From positions 1-5,383 of the forward strand of contig DASYQM010000314.1 of assembly GCA_036005525.1 (NCBI GenBank): a stretch of 5,383 nt of DNA, in the 5' to 3' direction. The stretch comes from UBA9676 sp036005525 (GTDB taxonomy: Bacteria; Actinomycetota; Actinomycetes; Streptosporangiales; Streptosporangiaceae). Position numbers and translations under genes: made by a program. The notes below the pieces were generated by a model that saw nothing but the letters and a program-made list of their open reading frames with translations, was not told the DNA's origin and searched no databases. How positions within the stretch are numbered: position 1 is the first letter of the stretch; every line of letters begins with the position of its first letter. Below, in pieces: positions 5,174 to 5,383 of this stretch.

Positions 5174-5383
5174 ATGGTGGCGCTGCGCCGGCTCAACGGC
5201 TATCCCGGCCACCCGTCGCACCCGCCGCTGGCCCACGTGTCCATCGGCGCCTACACCGTCGCGGCCGCGCTGCTGGCCCTTGGCGCGCTTGGCCTGGAGG
5301 AGCCGGCCATGGCGCACGGAGCGCTGCTGGCGATCTCCGCCGGCTTGCTGCTGGCGCCGCCGACGATGCTGACCGGCCTGCTG
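5174..5383 (+). CDS. DUF2231 membrane protein, 3' end outside window
   Basis: The first 70 codons of a membrane protein run off the right edge. The ATG at 5174 is preceded by a strong GGAGGAG (5161-5167) with 6-nt spacing. The N-terminus contains the histidine-rich signature NGYPGHPSHPPLAHVSIGAY, with His13, His16 and His21 just before or at the start of the first helix, as in the DUF2231 family of predicted four-helix membrane proteins. Helix 1 covers about residues 22-42. The segment EEPAMAHGALLAISAGLL leads into helix 2, and LTGLL at the edge matches the family's pattern at the end of that helix. The conserved histidines suggest metal or haem binding, but the biochemical role of the family is not established. 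It lies 55 nt after the hydrolase stop and is probably the third gene of the LysR-divergent operon. Confidence 0.8.
   Translation, partial: MVALRRLNGYPGHPSHPPLAHVSIGAYTVAAALLALGALGLEEPAMAHGALLAISAGLLLAPPTMLTGLL

Noticed and set aside
4141..5196. Long - strand open frame (351 codons) opposite the hydrolase
   Set aside because: The + strand frame has every HSL family motif and an intact triad. The antisense frame shows no recognisable domain and is the usual shadow of GC-rich codon bias.

Overview
The window looks like chromosomal DNA of a high-GC actinomycete. G/C-ending codons dominate every real frame, start sites are ATG or GTG with AGGAG-type Shine-Dalgarno sequences, and the gene families present (an ECF41-type sigma factor, a 14-helix DHA2 drug exporter, an NmrA-like reductase, a LysR regulator, a family IV esterase and DUF2231) are all common in Streptomyces-like and Streptosporangiales-like genomes. 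The genus cannot be named from this sequence alone. No RNA genes, insertion sequences, CRISPR arrays or origins are visible.

Left half (1-2658, + strand). The window opens inside the C-terminal extension of an ECF41/SigJ-type sigma factor. A complete DHA2-type MFS transporter follows after a candidate terminator hairpin. Next comes a degraded NAD(P)-binding (NmrA/SDR-like) oxidoreductase that has lost its Rossmann N-terminus and carries two single-base deletions. ECF41 sigma genes typically sit beside 'COE' genes (carboxymuconolactone decarboxylase, oxidoreductase, epimerase), so this dead gene may be the remnant of the sigma factor's original partner.

Middle (2659-2890). A convergent intergenic stretch holds a perfect 12-bp palindrome, a short hairpin and a strong 9-bp-stem hairpin that probably ends the LysR transcript. 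No gene is seen here.

Right half (2891-5383). A LysR-type regulator on the - strand diverges from a + strand set of three genes: an 85-residue two-helix membrane protein, an HSL-family alpha/beta hydrolase with an intact Ser-Asp-His triad, and the start of a DUF2231 membrane protein that runs off the window. The 96-bp divergent region contains a perfect LysR box (ATAGGT-AAA-ACCTAT, a T-N11-A motif) overlapping the regulator's own start codon. It lies about 65 bp upstream of the start point predicted from a candidate promoter for the + genes. This is the geometry expected for an autoregulated LysR activator or repressor of the divergent operon. The most interesting material is this compact regulator/membrane protein/esterase/DUF2231 module and the decayed sigma-factor partner gene. 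I do not see convincing evidence of a wholly new defence or mobile system.
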